The notes beneath the pieces were generated by a model. That model had not been told where the DNA came from. It ran no database searches and saw nothing but the letters and a program-made list of their open reading frames with translations. This document shows positions 36,871 to 46,078 of a stretch of 64,000 nucleotides of DNA, one piece after another. The stretch covers positions 67,400-131,399 of the forward strand of contig CAWEHU010000011.1 of NCBI GenBank assembly GCA_963808965.1. The letters are read 5' to 3'. Source of the stretch: CAWEHU01 sp963808965 (GTDB lineage: Bacteria; Pseudomonadota; Alphaproteobacteria; Acetobacterales; Acetobacteraceae). How positions within the stretch are numbered: position 1 is the first letter of the stretch; every line of letters starts with the position of its first letter. A program made the position numbers and the translations under genes.

Positions 36871-37146
36871 TCACTCGATCGAACGCACGGCCACGGAACC
36901 GTCGGCCCGTTCAACGATGGCGGCGACCCGTGCCTCGGCTTCCATCAGCTTCGCTTCGCAATGGCGACGCAGGGCAGCCCCCCGCTCGTAACAGGAAATA
37001 GCGTCCTCCAGCTTCAACTGCCCGCCTTCCAGGCCCCGCACGATCTGCTCGAGCTCGGCCAGCGCGTCCTCGAAAGAAAGGCCGCTTACGTCGGGTGACG
37101 GATCGCCGCCGGGCCTACCCGGGGCTGGCCCTCGCGCTTCGGACAT
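36871..37146 (-). CDS. xseB: Exodeoxyribonuclease VII small subunit
   Basis: 91 residues: LSFEDALAELEQIVRGLEGG, then KLEDAISCYERGAALRRHCE, the two-helix coiled subunit that binds XseA in exonuclease VII. The start at MSEARGPAP is chosen because upstream codons (from 37269) are Cys/Arg-rich and unlike the family. It overlaps or abuts ispA and is followed by it as in most proteobacteria. Confidence 0.92.
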   Translation of the reverse strand: MSEARGPAPGRPGGDPSPDVSGLSFEDALAELEQIVRGLEGGQLKLEDAISCYERGAALRRHCEAKLMEAEARVAAIVERADGSVAVRSIE

Positions 37147-37243
37147 CCGAATCTCCCGGCACTCCCAAAGCGGACCTTGGTAACGGGTCCGGCGCCGCCC
37201 GCCAACCCCTCGGCAATCGCAAGTTCCCCGCCCGCCGGGCTTC

Positions 37244-38176
37244 TCACACCCGCATAAGCGCTCGCACATGCGCGGCGACCGAAGCGGCCAGCGCGCTCAG
37301 TTCGTAGCCGCCCTCCAGCACCGACGCGATGCGGTCGCCGCAATGCCGGCCGGCCATGGCGACGAGCTCGCGGGTGATCCAGGCGAAGTCGCCGGTCTCC
37401 AGCCGGAGCTGTGCGAGCGGGTCCGCCTTGTGCGCATCGAACCCGGCCGAGACGATCAGGAGCTCGGGCGCGAATTCGTCGAGCGCCGGGAAGATGGTGT
37501 CGGACCAGGCCGAGCGGAACGCGGCACTCCCCGATCCCGGCGGAAGCGGGGCGTTGACGATATTGTTCGCGACCCCGTGCTCCCACTTATGGCCGGTACC
37601 CGGATAACACGGATATTGGTGGCTCGACGCATAGAACAGGCCCGGCCGGCTCGCGAAGATCGCCTGCGTCCCGTTGCCGTGATGCACGTCGAAATCGACC
37701 ACGGCGACACGGCCGAGGCCCCAGCGGGTGCGCGCGTGCTCGGCAGCGATGGCGGCGTTGGCGAAGAGACAGAACCCCATCGGCCGCGACGGTTCCGCAT
37801 GATGGCCGGGCGGTCGCACGGCGGCGAAGGCGGCACGCGCCCAGCCTTCCATCACGGCATCCACCGCGGCCACCGCGCCGCCAGCGGCCCGCAGCGCGGC
37901 TTCGGCGCTGTCGGCGCACATCGCCGTGTCGCCGTCGAGTTGCACCATCTCGCCGGGATCGGGCCGGATCGCGAGTATGCCGTCGACGTATTCGCGCGGA
38001 TGCACGCGCGTGAGCTGCTCGATGGTCGCACGCGGGGCCTGTTCCCGCAGCAGTGCGGCGAACTCCTCAGACTCGAGCACGCGCATGATCGCGCGCAACC
38101 GATCGGGACATTCCGGATGATACGGTCCGTTGTCGTGCAGCAGGCAGGCGGGATGGGTGATGAGGGCGGTGGGCAT
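37244..38176 (-). CDS. Histone deacetylase family protein
   Basis: Zinc-dependent deacetylase of the class II HDAC/acetylpolyamine amidohydrolase/AcuC group, 310 residues. Zinc and catalytic residues are visible in RPPGHHAEPSRPMGFCLFAN, VAVVDFDVHHGNGTQAIF, and SAGFDAHKADPLA. The N-terminus ALITHPACLLHDNGPYHPEC is the common bacterial form. The substrate is unknown; acetylated polyamines or small acyl amides are likely in bacteria. It starts one base from the tusA stop and precedes xseB, a frequent alphaproteobacterial order. Confidence 0.88.
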   Translation of the reverse strand: MPTALITHPACLLHDNGPYHPECPDRLRAIMRVLESEEFAALLREQAPRATIEQLTRVHPREYVDGILAIRPDPGEMVQLDGDTAMCADSAEAALRAAGGAVAAVDAVMEGWARAAFAAVRPPGHHAEPSRPMGFCLFANAAIAAEHARTRWGLGRVAVVDFDVHHGNGTQAIFASRPGLFYASSHQYPCYPGTGHKWEHGVANNIVNAPLPPGSGSAAFRSAWSDTIFPALDEFAPELLIVSAGFDAHKADPLAQLRLETGDFAWITRELVAMAGRHCGDRIASVLEGGYELSALAASVAAHVRALMRV

Positions 38177-38177
38177 G

Positions 38178-38426
38178 TCAATCGTCCTGTTCCGGATCGT
38201 CGCGGCGCCGGCGGATGACGAAGCTGAACACGCCGCCCTCCTCGCTCCAGGCCAGCAGCGCATGGCCGGTCTCGCGGCAGAACGCCTGGAAGTCGGCCAC
38301 CGCTGCACGATCGGTCGCCAGCACCCGCAGTCGCTCGCCCGGCTTGAGGCTGCGGAGCGCCCGGTTGGCCCGCAGCACGGGCAGCGGGCAGCTCATCTCC
38401 TTCACGTCCAGCAGAGTTTCGCTCAT
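38178..38426 (-). CDS. tusA: TusA-family sulfurtransferase
   Basis: 82-residue sulfur carrier. The conserved CPxP motif is in EMSCPLPVLRANRALRSL, where Cys carries the persulfide, followed by LRVLATDRAAVADFQAFC. TusA proteins pass sulfur to tRNA thiolation or molybdenum cofactor synthesis, or to other acceptors; which one cannot be told. The start at MSETLLDVKE follows a weak purine-rich site. First gene of the long minus-strand run ending with the agmatinase-family gene. Confidence 0.85.
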   Translation of the reverse strand: MSETLLDVKEMSCPLPVLRANRALRSLKPGERLRVLATDRAAVADFQAFCRETGHALLAWSEEGGVFSFVIRRRRDDPEQDD

Positions 38427-38499
38427 TGGCCCCTCGCCGTCATCCTGCTGCCCGAACCGCGTCTTGAGCAAGGTGCCGGGTCTAGCCAGACTGACCCTC

Positions 38500-39402
38500 A
38501 TGACTCGCTGCCGAATCGGCGTCGACCTCGGGGGCACGAAGACCGAGATCGCGGCTCTGGCGCCGGATGGAACGCTCCAACTGCGCCGGCGGGTCCCGAC
38601 GCCCTCCGGCTATGAAGCGGCCCTCGCCACCATCGCAGACCTCGTGCGGCGGACCGAGGCCGAGCTGGGCGCGATGGCGACGGTCGGGATCGGCATCCCG
38701 GGTGCCATCAGCCCGGCAACCGGCCGCGTGAAGAACGCCAACTCCAACGCACTCAACGGGCACGCATTCGACCGCGACATCTCGGCGCTGCTCGGGCGGG
38801 AGGTCCGGGTGCAGAACGACGCCAATTGCTTCGCGCTCAGCGAAGCGGCGGACGGCGCGGGGGCGGGATTCGGCGTCGTGTTCGGTGTCATCCTCGGCAC
38901 CGGCTGCGGCGGCGGCATCGTGGTGGACGGGCGGGTGCTCGAAGGCCGGCACCGGATCTGCGGCGAGTGGGGCCATAATCCCCTCCCCTGGCCCCGCCTC
39001 GAGGAACTGCCCGGACCGCGCTGCTGGTGCGGCCGCCACTTATGCCTCGAGACGATGCTCTCCGGCCCCGGGCTCGCGCGCGATTGCGACGGAACGGACG
39101 CGCGCGACGCGACGGGTATCCCAGCCCGCGCCGAGGCCGGCGACGCGCGCGCCCGGGCGGCGCTGGAGCGGCACGCCGATCGGCTCGCACGCGGGCTCGG
39201 TCAGATCGTCAACCTCCTGGACCCCGACGCGATCGTGCTCGGCGGCGGGCTGTCGAACATGGAGCACCTTTACGCACGTCTGCCCGACCTGCTGCCGCGC
39301 TACGTGTTCAGCGACCGCTGCACGACACCTGTGCTGCGCAACGTACACGGTGACTCCTCCGGGGTGCGCGGCGCGGCCTGGCTCTGGCCCGCATCCGGCT
39401 GA
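38500..39402 (+). CDS. ROK-family sugar kinase
   Basis: 300-residue hexokinase-fold kinase. The phosphate-1 motif is RIGVDLGGTKTEIAAL, the catalytic Asp is in VQNDANCFALSEA, and the ROK zinc site is spelled by GEWGHNPLPW and CWCGRHLCLE. NAD-type GGGLSNMEHLY closes the fold. N-acetylglucosamine, fructose or mannose are common ROK substrates; the form with GHNPLPW and CWCGR resembles fructokinase/NAG kinase members. The start is placed at ATG 38500 directly before the P1 motif. The stop overlaps the dinB start in TGATG. Confidence 0.88.
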   Translation: MTRCRIGVDLGGTKTEIAALAPDGTLQLRRRVPTPSGYEAALATIADLVRRTEAELGAMATVGIGIPGAISPATGRVKNANSNALNGHAFDRDISALLGREVRVQNDANCFALSEAADGAGAGFGVVFGVILGTGCGGGIVVDGRVLEGRHRICGEWGHNPLPWPRLEELPGPRCWCGRHLCLETMLSGPGLARDCDGTDARDATGIPARAEAGDARARAALERHADRLARGLGQIVNLLDPDAIVLGGGLSNMEHLYARLPDLLPRYVFSDRCTTPVLRNVHGDSSGVRGAAWLWPASG

Positions 39403-40662
39403 TGCCGGTGCTCTGCCGAGACTGTTTGTCCGTGGCCGGTGATGAGCGGCCAGCGGTCAGGTGTCCCGCTTGCGGCGGCCATCGGGTGGTCGGTCATCCC
39501 GAGCTGCTGCGGCTCGCGATCGCGCATGTCGATTGCGATGCGTTCTACGCGAGCGTCGAGAAGCGCGACCGGCCGGAGTTGGCCGATCGACCGGTGATCG
39601 TCGGCGGCGGCGTGCGCGGGGTCGTCACCGCCGCCTGCTACGTCGCGCGCATCCACGGCGTGCGCAGCGCGATGCCGATGTTCAAGGCATTGAAGGCCTG
39701 CCCCGATGCTGTCGTGATCCGCCCGGACTTCGCCAAATACAGCGCGGCGGCACGCCGGATCCGCGCGCTGATGGAGCGGCTGACCCCGCTCGTACAACCG
39801 CTTTCGATCGACGAGGCCGCGCTCGATCTCTCCGGCACCGAGTCGCTGCATGGGGCACCCCCGGCCGCCGTGCTGGCGCGATTCGCGCAGGAGGTGGAGC
39901 GCGAGGTCGGAGTGAGCGTCTCGATCGGCCTCGCCTCGAACCGGATGCTGGCCAAGATCGCCGCTAACCGGGACAAGCCGCGCGGCTTCGCGGTGATCGG
40001 TCGCGCCGATGCACGGCAGCTGCTCGCGCCCGAGCCGGTACGCGTGTTGCCGGGAGTCGGCCCCGCTCTCGCCAAGCGCCTTGCGACGCAGGGCATCACC
40101 CATGTCGGTCAGCTTCAGGCACTCGAAGAGCGGGATGCGCTCCGCCGTCTGGGCGAGGAAGGCGCCGCGCTGGTCCGGCGTGCGCGCGGCGAGGATGCAA
40201 GTCGGGTCGATCCGGGCGGCGCCGCGAAGTCGATCAGCGCGGAAACCACCTTCGACTCCGACCTCACGCGTGCCGGGGACTTGGAGCGGCATCTCTGGCG
40301 CTTGTCGGAACGGCTCGCGCGGCGGCTGAAAGAGAAGCAGCTTTCAGCCGGCGGCGTCGTGCTGAAGCTGAAGACAGCCGGCTTCGCGACGCGCACCCGC
40401 GCCGCCCGGCTTCCGAGCGCAACCATTCTGCCGGACCGACTGTTCGAGGCGGCCCGCCCGCTGCTCGCGAAGCAGACGGACGGGACCGCTTTTCGCCTCA
40501 TCGGCATCGGCGCGCAATCCGTTATTGCCACTCGCCGAGGCCGATCGCGGCGACTTGGCCGACACGGAGACGCCCCGCCGCGCCGCCGCTCAGGCTGCTA
40601 TCGACACTTTGCGCAGCCGCTACGGCGAGGCCGTCATCATGCGCGGACGCTCGCGCGGCTAG
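39402..40662 (+). CDS. dinB: DNA polymerase IV with N-terminal zinc ribbon, frameshifted near 40520
   Basis: Y-family translesion polymerase. The N-terminal extension MPVLCRDCLSV...VRCPACGGHRVV is a Cys4 zinc ribbon found in an alphaproteobacterial DinB subtype. It is followed by the catalytic palm (HVDCDAFYASVEKRDRPEL, LSIDEAALDLSG) and the HhH thumb (LPGVGPALAKRL). The C-terminus continues in the next frame from LLPLAEADRGDLADTETPRR to EAVIMRGRSRG before a TAG at 40660-40662. Removing one base in CAATCCGTTA joins them (419 residues). Without correction the frame runs on to 40724 with Arg-rich filler. The last 26 bases overlap the convergent alpha/beta hydrolase gene. Confidence 0.9.
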
Positions 40663-41707
40663 GGTTCCGCGTCTCTGCCGGCTCAGTCACATCCGCGGGT
40701 GCTGGCGCGGACTTGTCAAGCTGACCGATGGGCGCTCGAGCGCCCGAAGTGCGTGCCACCTCCTCGATCGCCTGAACGACTTGATCCGTGGCGACATGAT
40801 GGATCATGTGTCCGACACCGGACACGATCTGCAAGGCGCTGCCTGGAATTGCCGCGTGCAGCCGCTCCGCATGGCGGTGACTGACGACCAAATCGCCGCC
40901 CCCGGCCATCACGCTCACGGGGACCTTCAGCTCGTGATAGTGAGCGCGCAGACCTGCGGCGCTCGGGACCATAAACACGCCGTCGACGACAGTCGCGCGG
41001 ATCTGCGACGGCCGCAGCGCCATCGCGGTTGAATATTCCGCCTTGAATTGCGCAGCCATTGGCGAGGGCGCGAACATCATGCGCTTGGTCATCGGCATCG
41101 TCAGCCAGCCGAAGAGCGGAGATATCGTATACCGCAGGATATCTCCGAGAACGGGAATCGCTCCCCCCGAGATCAGCAGCGCATCGAGACGAAACGTTGG
41201 GAAGTAGTAGCCGGAGAGCAGTACGAGCCCCGCCGTGTCGTCGCGAAACCGTACGGCGAACGCGAGCGCGACAAGCGTTCCCCAGGAGTGACCGACGACC
41301 ACGGGCCGCTCGACTCCCAATTGCACGAGCGCCTCATGCAGCAATTCGGCCTGCGCCGCAGCCGCCCAGGGACGCCAGCGCGGACGCTGGCTGTAGCCGA
41401 AGCCGGGCCGGTCGAAGATGATGACGCGGTGATTTGCGAGTAGGCGCTCAGCCACGCCACTCGTGTTGTAATCGTCTCCCGTGACGGCGTTGCCGTGTAT
41501 CAGCACAACCGCGGGACCCGTGCCCCGGTCGCTGTAGTGCAGCCTGATGCCGCGGATCTCAAGAAACGATCCGCGCGGCGGGTGCTTGCGCTCCGCCTGA
41601 CGCGCGAGCACGTAATTGACGATCGCCAGGATGACAAGAACGGCTACGCAGGCGAGCAGCGCCTCCTGCCAGGCTGAAAGCGCCTCAAAGTTGTTGACCA
41701 GGTTCAT
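40637..41707 (-). CDS. Membrane-anchored alpha/beta hydrolase
   Basis: 356 residues. An N-terminal membrane helix (EALLACVAVLVILAIVNYVL) anchors an alpha/beta hydrolase fold. The oxyanion segment is VVLIHGNAVTGDDYN, the nucleophile elbow VVGHSWGTLVAL with catalytic Ser, an Asp in VMAGGGDLVVSHRHAE, and the His in VSGVGHMIHH. Close to haloalkane dehalogenase/epoxide hydrolase-like and 2-hydroxymuconic semialdehyde hydrolase-like esterases, but no specific substrate can be named. The 3' end overlaps dinB on the other strand by 26 bases. Confidence 0.83.
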   Translation of the reverse strand: MNLVNNFEALSAWQEALLACVAVLVILAIVNYVLARQAERKHPPRGSFLEIRGIRLHYSDRGTGPAVVLIHGNAVTGDDYNTSGVAERLLANHRVIIFDRPGFGYSQRPRWRPWAAAAQAELLHEALVQLGVERPVVVGHSWGTLVALAFAVRFRDDTAGLVLLSGYYFPTFRLDALLISGGAIPVLGDILRYTISPLFGWLTMPMTKRMMFAPSPMAAQFKAEYSTAMALRPSQIRATVVDGVFMVPSAAGLRAHYHELKVPVSVMAGGGDLVVSHRHAERLHAAIPGSALQIVSGVGHMIHHVATDQVVQAIEEVARTSGARAPIGQLDKSAPAPADVTEPAETRNPSRASVRA

Positions 41708-42042
41708 TGCGATCTCTCATTGATGCGATTCGATCCGGGGTTCGGCCGTGCCTTGGCCCAGCCCCGCGGCATCGTGGTGCAATGCAGCAAAAGGGTTCCG
41801 GTTGCCAGTCTGGGAATTTATTTTCGGATCACTTTTGCGTCGGGAGCCGGTCCAGGCTCGGAGAGCAGCCGCTCGAGTTCGCGCGAAATCCGGTGCAACC
41901 TTCGGCCAGCCCGGACGCTGACATGCTGCGGCGCGGCACTCGGCGTCGCCAACCAAACCGAAAACTCAGTGACCCACCCCACGCGACCTCGGCCGGTCGC
42001 GCCGAGCACCTCGCGTATCCGTGATACCACACAGGAGACTCT
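41708..42042. other. Intergenic stretch of about 335 bases, nothing recognised
   Basis: Lies between the divergent alpha/beta hydrolase start and the stress-protein-like gene, and so must hold the promoters of both. No coding frame with a motif and no RNA or repeat were seen. The downstream gene has a CAGGAG ribosome site at about 42030-42035. Confidence 0.4.
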
Positions 42043-42417
42043 ATGTCGGACGAAACGATTGTCGCGGTTTTCGAAAACAGCCGTCATGCCGATCAGGCCG
42101 TGCGGGCCCTCGAGTTGGCTGGCGTGCCCTCCAGCGCGATCGAGCGCCATAGCAAAGAAGGCCAGCCCAGGAATCGGACCGATTCCTCTTCCGAGAGATC
42201 GGCACCTCAGAGCACCGGGTTCTTCTTCTGGGACATGATGTTCGCCGGGCAGGCGCCACATGAAGACCGGAACGACTATGAACGCAGCATGGACCGCGGC
42301 GAAGTCGTCGTGGCCGTGACCGTGTCCGAACAGGACGCCGAGACTGTGATGTCCGTGCTGCAAGACCACTCGCCCCTCGATGTGGACGAGCAGACCATCC
42401 AGGACGATTCTACGTAA
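42043..42417 (+). CDS. General-stress-protein 17M-like domain protein (N-terminal half of a YsnF/AvaK-type protein?)
   Basis: 124 residues: a ferredoxin-like domain (ETIVAVFENSRHADQAVRAL, ELAGVPSSAIE, then VVVAVTVSEQDAETVMSVLQ ending DVDEQT) as seen at the N-terminus of YsnF/AvaK stress proteins. Those proteins normally continue into a DUF2382 domain. Here that domain is a separate frame starting about 50 bases downstream, so either the gene was split or one base is wrong. A CAGGAG ribosome site precedes the ATG. Confidence 0.65.
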   Translation: MSDETIVAVFENSRHADQAVRALELAGVPSSAIERHSKEGQPRNRTDSSSERSAPQSTGFFFWDMMFAGQAPHEDRNDYERSMDRGEVVVAVTVSEQDAETVMSVLQDHSPLDVDEQTIQDDST

Positions 42418-42469
42418 TCGGCCCCGACCGAGCAGGCGCGCGCCCCCGCGGGCCGGAGCGAGACGGCCC

Positions 42470-42958
42470 GTGAGTTCGCGCGATAGCGAGCGGACCGAAG
42501 AGGGCGCAGCGGCCGAGGAAGCCGCCCCTGCGCGCCCCCGCCGGGCCGCCGCCGAGGAGAACGAGGAAGAGGGTGAAGAAGTGATTCCCCTCGCCGAAGA
42601 AGAGCTGCAAGTCGGCAAGCGCACCGTCAACCGCGGCACGACGCGGATTCGCCGCTATGTGGTCGAGAACCCGGTCGAGCAGTCGGTTTCGCTGCGGGAC
42701 GAAAGGGTCATCCTCGAGAAGCGCAGGCCGGTTCGCGATGACGCTACCGGAGATACTTTCACCGAGAAGACCATCGAGGTGACCGAAACTTCCGAGGTTC
42801 CGGTGACGGAGAAGGTCGCCCGCCTGAAGGAGGAGGTCGTGGTTCGCAGGGAAGCGGCCGAGCGCAAAGAGACGGTCAGGGATACCGTCCGAAGCGATCA
42901 AATCGCGGTCGAGGATGCGAGCGAAGAAGCCCCGGCCCGGCGCAGGTCGAATTGCTAA
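42470..42958 (+). CDS. DUF2382 (YsnF/AvaK C-terminal) domain protein
   Basis: 162 residues: an acidic/Ala-rich lead (EEGAAAEEAAPARPRRAAAE) followed by the DUF2382 repeat VIPLAEEELQVGKRTVNRGT, RRYVVENPVEQSVSLRDERV, EKTIEVTETSEVPVTEKVAR. It is highly charged and probably a stress-induced coiled structural protein. The listed GTG start has a weak site. The frame is open further upstream and the conserved partner domain ends just before it, so the two frames could be one gene broken by a single base; see the findings. Confidence 0.65.
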   Translation: MSSRDSERTEEGAAAEEAAPARPRRAAAEENEEEGEEVIPLAEEELQVGKRTVNRGTTRIRRYVVENPVEQSVSLRDERVILEKRRPVRDDATGDTFTEKTIEVTETSEVPVTEKVARLKEEVVVRREAAERKETVRDTVRSDQIAVEDASEEAPARRRSNC

Positions 42959-42980
42959 AGCGCGCTTCGGACTGAGCTCG

Positions 42981-43041
42981 CCTCACGCCAACCCTACCCT
43001 CTCCCGCACACGGGAGAGGGTAGGTCTCCGGTGAGGGTCAG
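42981..43041. repeat. Dispersed C-rich/G-rich nested inverted repeat, copy 3
   Basis: An outer pair CCTCAC...GTGAGG encloses CCCTACCCTCTCCCG and CGGGAGAGGGTAGG, a near-perfect nested palindrome. It sits exactly between the convergent DUF2382 and oligomer-hydrolase genes, ending at the stop codon of the latter. It could serve as a bidirectional terminator. Confidence 0.7.
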
Positions 43042-45139
43042 TCCGGAATTTTGAGCGTGCCGTCCTCGAAGACGATCCGGGCTTGCGATGCCGGATTGGC
43101 GGCGATGGGCGGCACGTTGGCTTCCGTGATCGGCGGGACGCCCGACGGCCCGGTTCCCCGCGGCACGGTATGCACCACCTGACTCGGCGGCAGCGGCGCG
43201 CCCTCCCGCAAATGCGCGTACATCAGGTTCATCGCCTGAACGAAGTAGTGGTGCAGCGGCACCATCGGTACCGTCGAAGCCGGGGTACTGGTTCAAAACA
43301 TCCAGATGATGCGCGTTCGTGACCTCGTAGTAGCGCAGCCGACTGCGAGGCCCTTCGATAAGCTGATTCAATCCGTAGTAGGCGCGACCCGTGAAGTTGG
43401 GCGGCAGATTTGCATCACTGCGGCCGACCACGTACACGGCGGGAACCCCGTGCAGGTCGCCGGTCGCAAGCACCTCGCGAACGCCCTGGGCGACGCGGTG
43501 CGCCTGTGCAGCGAGCGCGCCATCTGTCGACGAAGCTGCCGTCTCTTTGCCGGTCGCGAGGGCTCGCAAACAGAGCGCGCCGCGCAAATCCTGGTCGGGC
43601 GTGGATACCCGGTCCTCCTTCGGCCCGCCTGGCGCAAGATCATTGATGAGGTTCACGCCGGCGGTCGGCGGAATCCCGTTGCTGGTTCCGAACAGGCTCG
43701 CTTCGGCCGTGGGTGCGAGGGGTGTTGGCTCGCCGGTGACGGGGACGGTCGCTCCCATGCTGTACCCGCACAGATCATCGAGCACGCTGAAGCGGCCATA
43801 CTGGTTCGTGTACGTCACCGCGATCGCCTGATAGACATAAGAGAACCAGTACCGACGGCGCGACCACGTTCTGCTCCGGCAGCAGGCCATAATCGTTCAG
43901 GATCTTCTGTGCTTCGGCGGCCTGGTCCTCCGGCGTCTCGGAACGCAGCAGCCCCGCCGCGTGAAGCGCATCGCAGCGGGCCCGGCTGGCCGCGTTGTTG
44001 AGCGGAGCCGCTTTCTGGATCACGGCCGCGCAACCGATATAGAGGTTTTCAAAAGTGGCGTAGTCTTCGAGGGGACGGCTATGCCGGACCAGCTTGTTCC
44101 CGTTGCCCTGCTGGATCGTGAAGCCGCGCTTGAATACCGGATTGACGTTCGGCTCGGAGACCGCGACGCCGTCGATCAGATGGTGCTCATCCTGCTCCGC
44201 GGCGCGCAGCGAGGCGCCGCCGCCATTGGATACGCTGGACGCGATGACCAGCGTGTTGCGCTTGTTGATCGCGTGCGGCTGCCCCGGCGAGAGCTTCAGG
44301 TTCAGCACGTAGAAGGCGAATTCGATCCCCTGCAGTACGTCACGCCCCCAATCCGCTTCCGGGTTCACTTGCGAGTGGGCGTGCTTGAAGGCGAAGCGAT
44401 AGGGATGGGCCGCATCGAACGCGGTGCGCTGCTCCTCGGTGAGCCGCGCGGTGAAGTTGGACTCCGCTCCCGCCGTCTTCGCGTCCGCGCGCTCCCCGCG
44501 CAGCAGATTGACCGTGTCGTTGTGCAGATCGTGCGCGCCCGTGCCGGTCCCTTTGTCGGTGTAGGCGACGGCGCAGTCATGTTTCAGTCCCCACTCGCCG
44601 GCCGTGGCGATCGCACCGTAAATCCCGCGCGAGCCGGAGGAAGGAGCGGTTATGATGCAGCCATGCGCCGGATCGTATCCGTCGGGGATCTGGACCATCA
44701 CCGTGATCGTGGCAGCGGGATCATCGCCTCGTCCGTCGTCGCGGGCGAGGGCCAGCGCCTCCCAGCCCGGAATGGTCCCCTGCGGATTGCGAACCTCGCC
44801 GTCCGCCGTCGCGGTCGGGCCGTAAAGCAGACCGTAGCCGCCGCCCGGAGTGGGATCGATCAGCGCCCGATAGTTGTTCCAGATCGCGAGCCGCCGCAGT
44901 TCCTCGGCGCTGGGCGGATTCGAGACGGGCGGCGGAGTCGCGGAGCCGAGCCCCGATGCGCCGAGTCCCGCCGTCAGCAGGTCGTTCGAAGTGCCGTCGT
45001 AGTGGGTGGCAACGACGTCGCCGACGATGAAACCGGGCTTGTCTCCCGGCTCGAACGCCCGGACGGGCTGGCTCGAAGCGAGAAGCAGCGCGGCCTGCGT
45101 GAGTGACGCGGCGAGCCAGACCAGATGCTTTGGCATCAA
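43038..45139 (-). CDS. D-(-)-3-hydroxybutyrate oligomer hydrolase, two frameshifts (near 43853 and 43266)
   Basis: Extracellular or periplasmic enzyme cutting 3-hydroxybutyrate oligomers released from polyhydroxybutyrate. After a signal peptide (ending SSQPVRA) the first frame shows TITVMVQIPDGYDPAHGCII, TAPSSGSRGIYGAIATAGEW, GLKHDCAVAYTDKGTG and the serine motif VIASSVSNGGGASLRAAE. The middle frame runs from YWFSYVYQAIAVTYTNQYGR to QYPGFDGT, and the last from MVPLHHYFVQAMNLMYAHLR to LKIPD. One extra base at each junction (in TCGGTACTGG and GGTACCGATGG) accounts for the breaks. The restored length is 699 residues, as in the family. Breaks are probably sequencing errors. Confidence 0.87.
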
Positions 45140-45288
45140 TTCCCCCCAACGGTCGCGACCCGGCGGCCACGATACGGCAGTCTTTTCAGGGCGCTCTGTC
45201 CCGTCAACCTATTATCGCTGCGCGCGATCCGCTGGCGTCGTGGCCAGCCCCCACTTATGTTCGCGGACCCGACGAGGAGAGACCCGTC

Positions 45289-46065
45289 ATGCGCCTTCCC
45301 GCCGCCTTGGCGGCCCTCGCCCTGCTCGCCGTGGCTCCCGCGGAGGCCGCCGACCTCGCGGCGCATCGCGCGCTCTACCAGCTCAGCCTGAACGCCAGCC
45401 GCGGCGACGTCGCGGCGGCGAGCGGCACGATGGGTTACGAGGTGCTCGACGCTTGCGACGGCTGGGCGGTGCGGCAGCGGCTGCAAATGACCGTCACCAA
45501 TCGGGACGGTCAGGACATCGAGATGGTGTCGGACTACGCCACGTGGGAAGCGAAGGACGGGCTTTCGTTCCGCTTCCATATGAAGCAAACGACCGACACG
45601 GCGATCACGAGCCAGACCGACGGCGACGCCAAGCTCGATGTGCCCGGCGGACCCGGCCAGGCGCACTACACCACCCCCGCCGACGCGGTGAAGACGCTGC
45701 CGAAGGGAACGCTGTTCCCGATGGCGCACACCGCCGCCATTATCGACGCGGCGCGCGGCGGCAAGAAGTTCCTCGCGCTCCCGCTGTTCGACGGCACCTC
45801 GGATGCGGGCGCGCAGGACAGCTCGATCGCGATCCTCGGGTGGCACGAACCGGAGCCCTCGAAATTCGCCCCGCTCTCGGAGCTGCCCTTCACGCGCGTC
45901 CACATCGCCTTTTTCGATCGCGATGCGGGCACGACCACGCCGGATTACGAGGTCGGGATGCGCTACTGGGAGAATGGCGTCGCCGACGACCTGCAAATGG
46001 ATTTCGGTGACTTCGTGATGAACGGCAAGATGACCGAGTTCAAGCCGCAGCCGCGCCGATGCTGA
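45289..46065 (+). CDS. eipB: Cell envelope integrity protein EipB (DUF1849 family)
   Basis: 258 residues with a signal peptide (MRLPAALAALALLAVAPAEA). The family starts LAAHRALYQLSLNASRGDVA, has YEVLDACDGWAVRQRLQMTV with the first of the two conserved disulfide cysteines, then FPMAHTAAIIDAARGGKKF and the C-terminal ELPFTRVHIAFF. The second Cys is the last residue. EipB is a periplasmic spiral-beta protein needed for envelope integrity in Brucella; function here is by family. ATG at 45289 has a GAGGAGA ribosome site. Divergent from the oligomer hydrolase. Confidence 0.88.
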   Translation: MRLPAALAALALLAVAPAEAADLAAHRALYQLSLNASRGDVAAASGTMGYEVLDACDGWAVRQRLQMTVTNRDGQDIEMVSDYATWEAKDGLSFRFHMKQTTDTAITSQTDGDAKLDVPGGPGQAHYTTPADAVKTLPKGTLFPMAHTAAIIDAARGGKKFLALPLFDGTSDAGAQDSSIAILGWHEPEPSKFAPLSELPFTRVHIAFFDRDAGTTTPDYEVGMRYWENGVADDLQMDFGDFVMNGKMTEFKPQPRRC

Positions 46066-46078
46066 GAGGCCTGGCCGG

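Noticed and set aside
40663..40724. C-terminal continuation of the first DinB frame
   Set aside because: Arg/Ser/Gly filler; the conserved DinB end lies in the next frame and stops at 40662.
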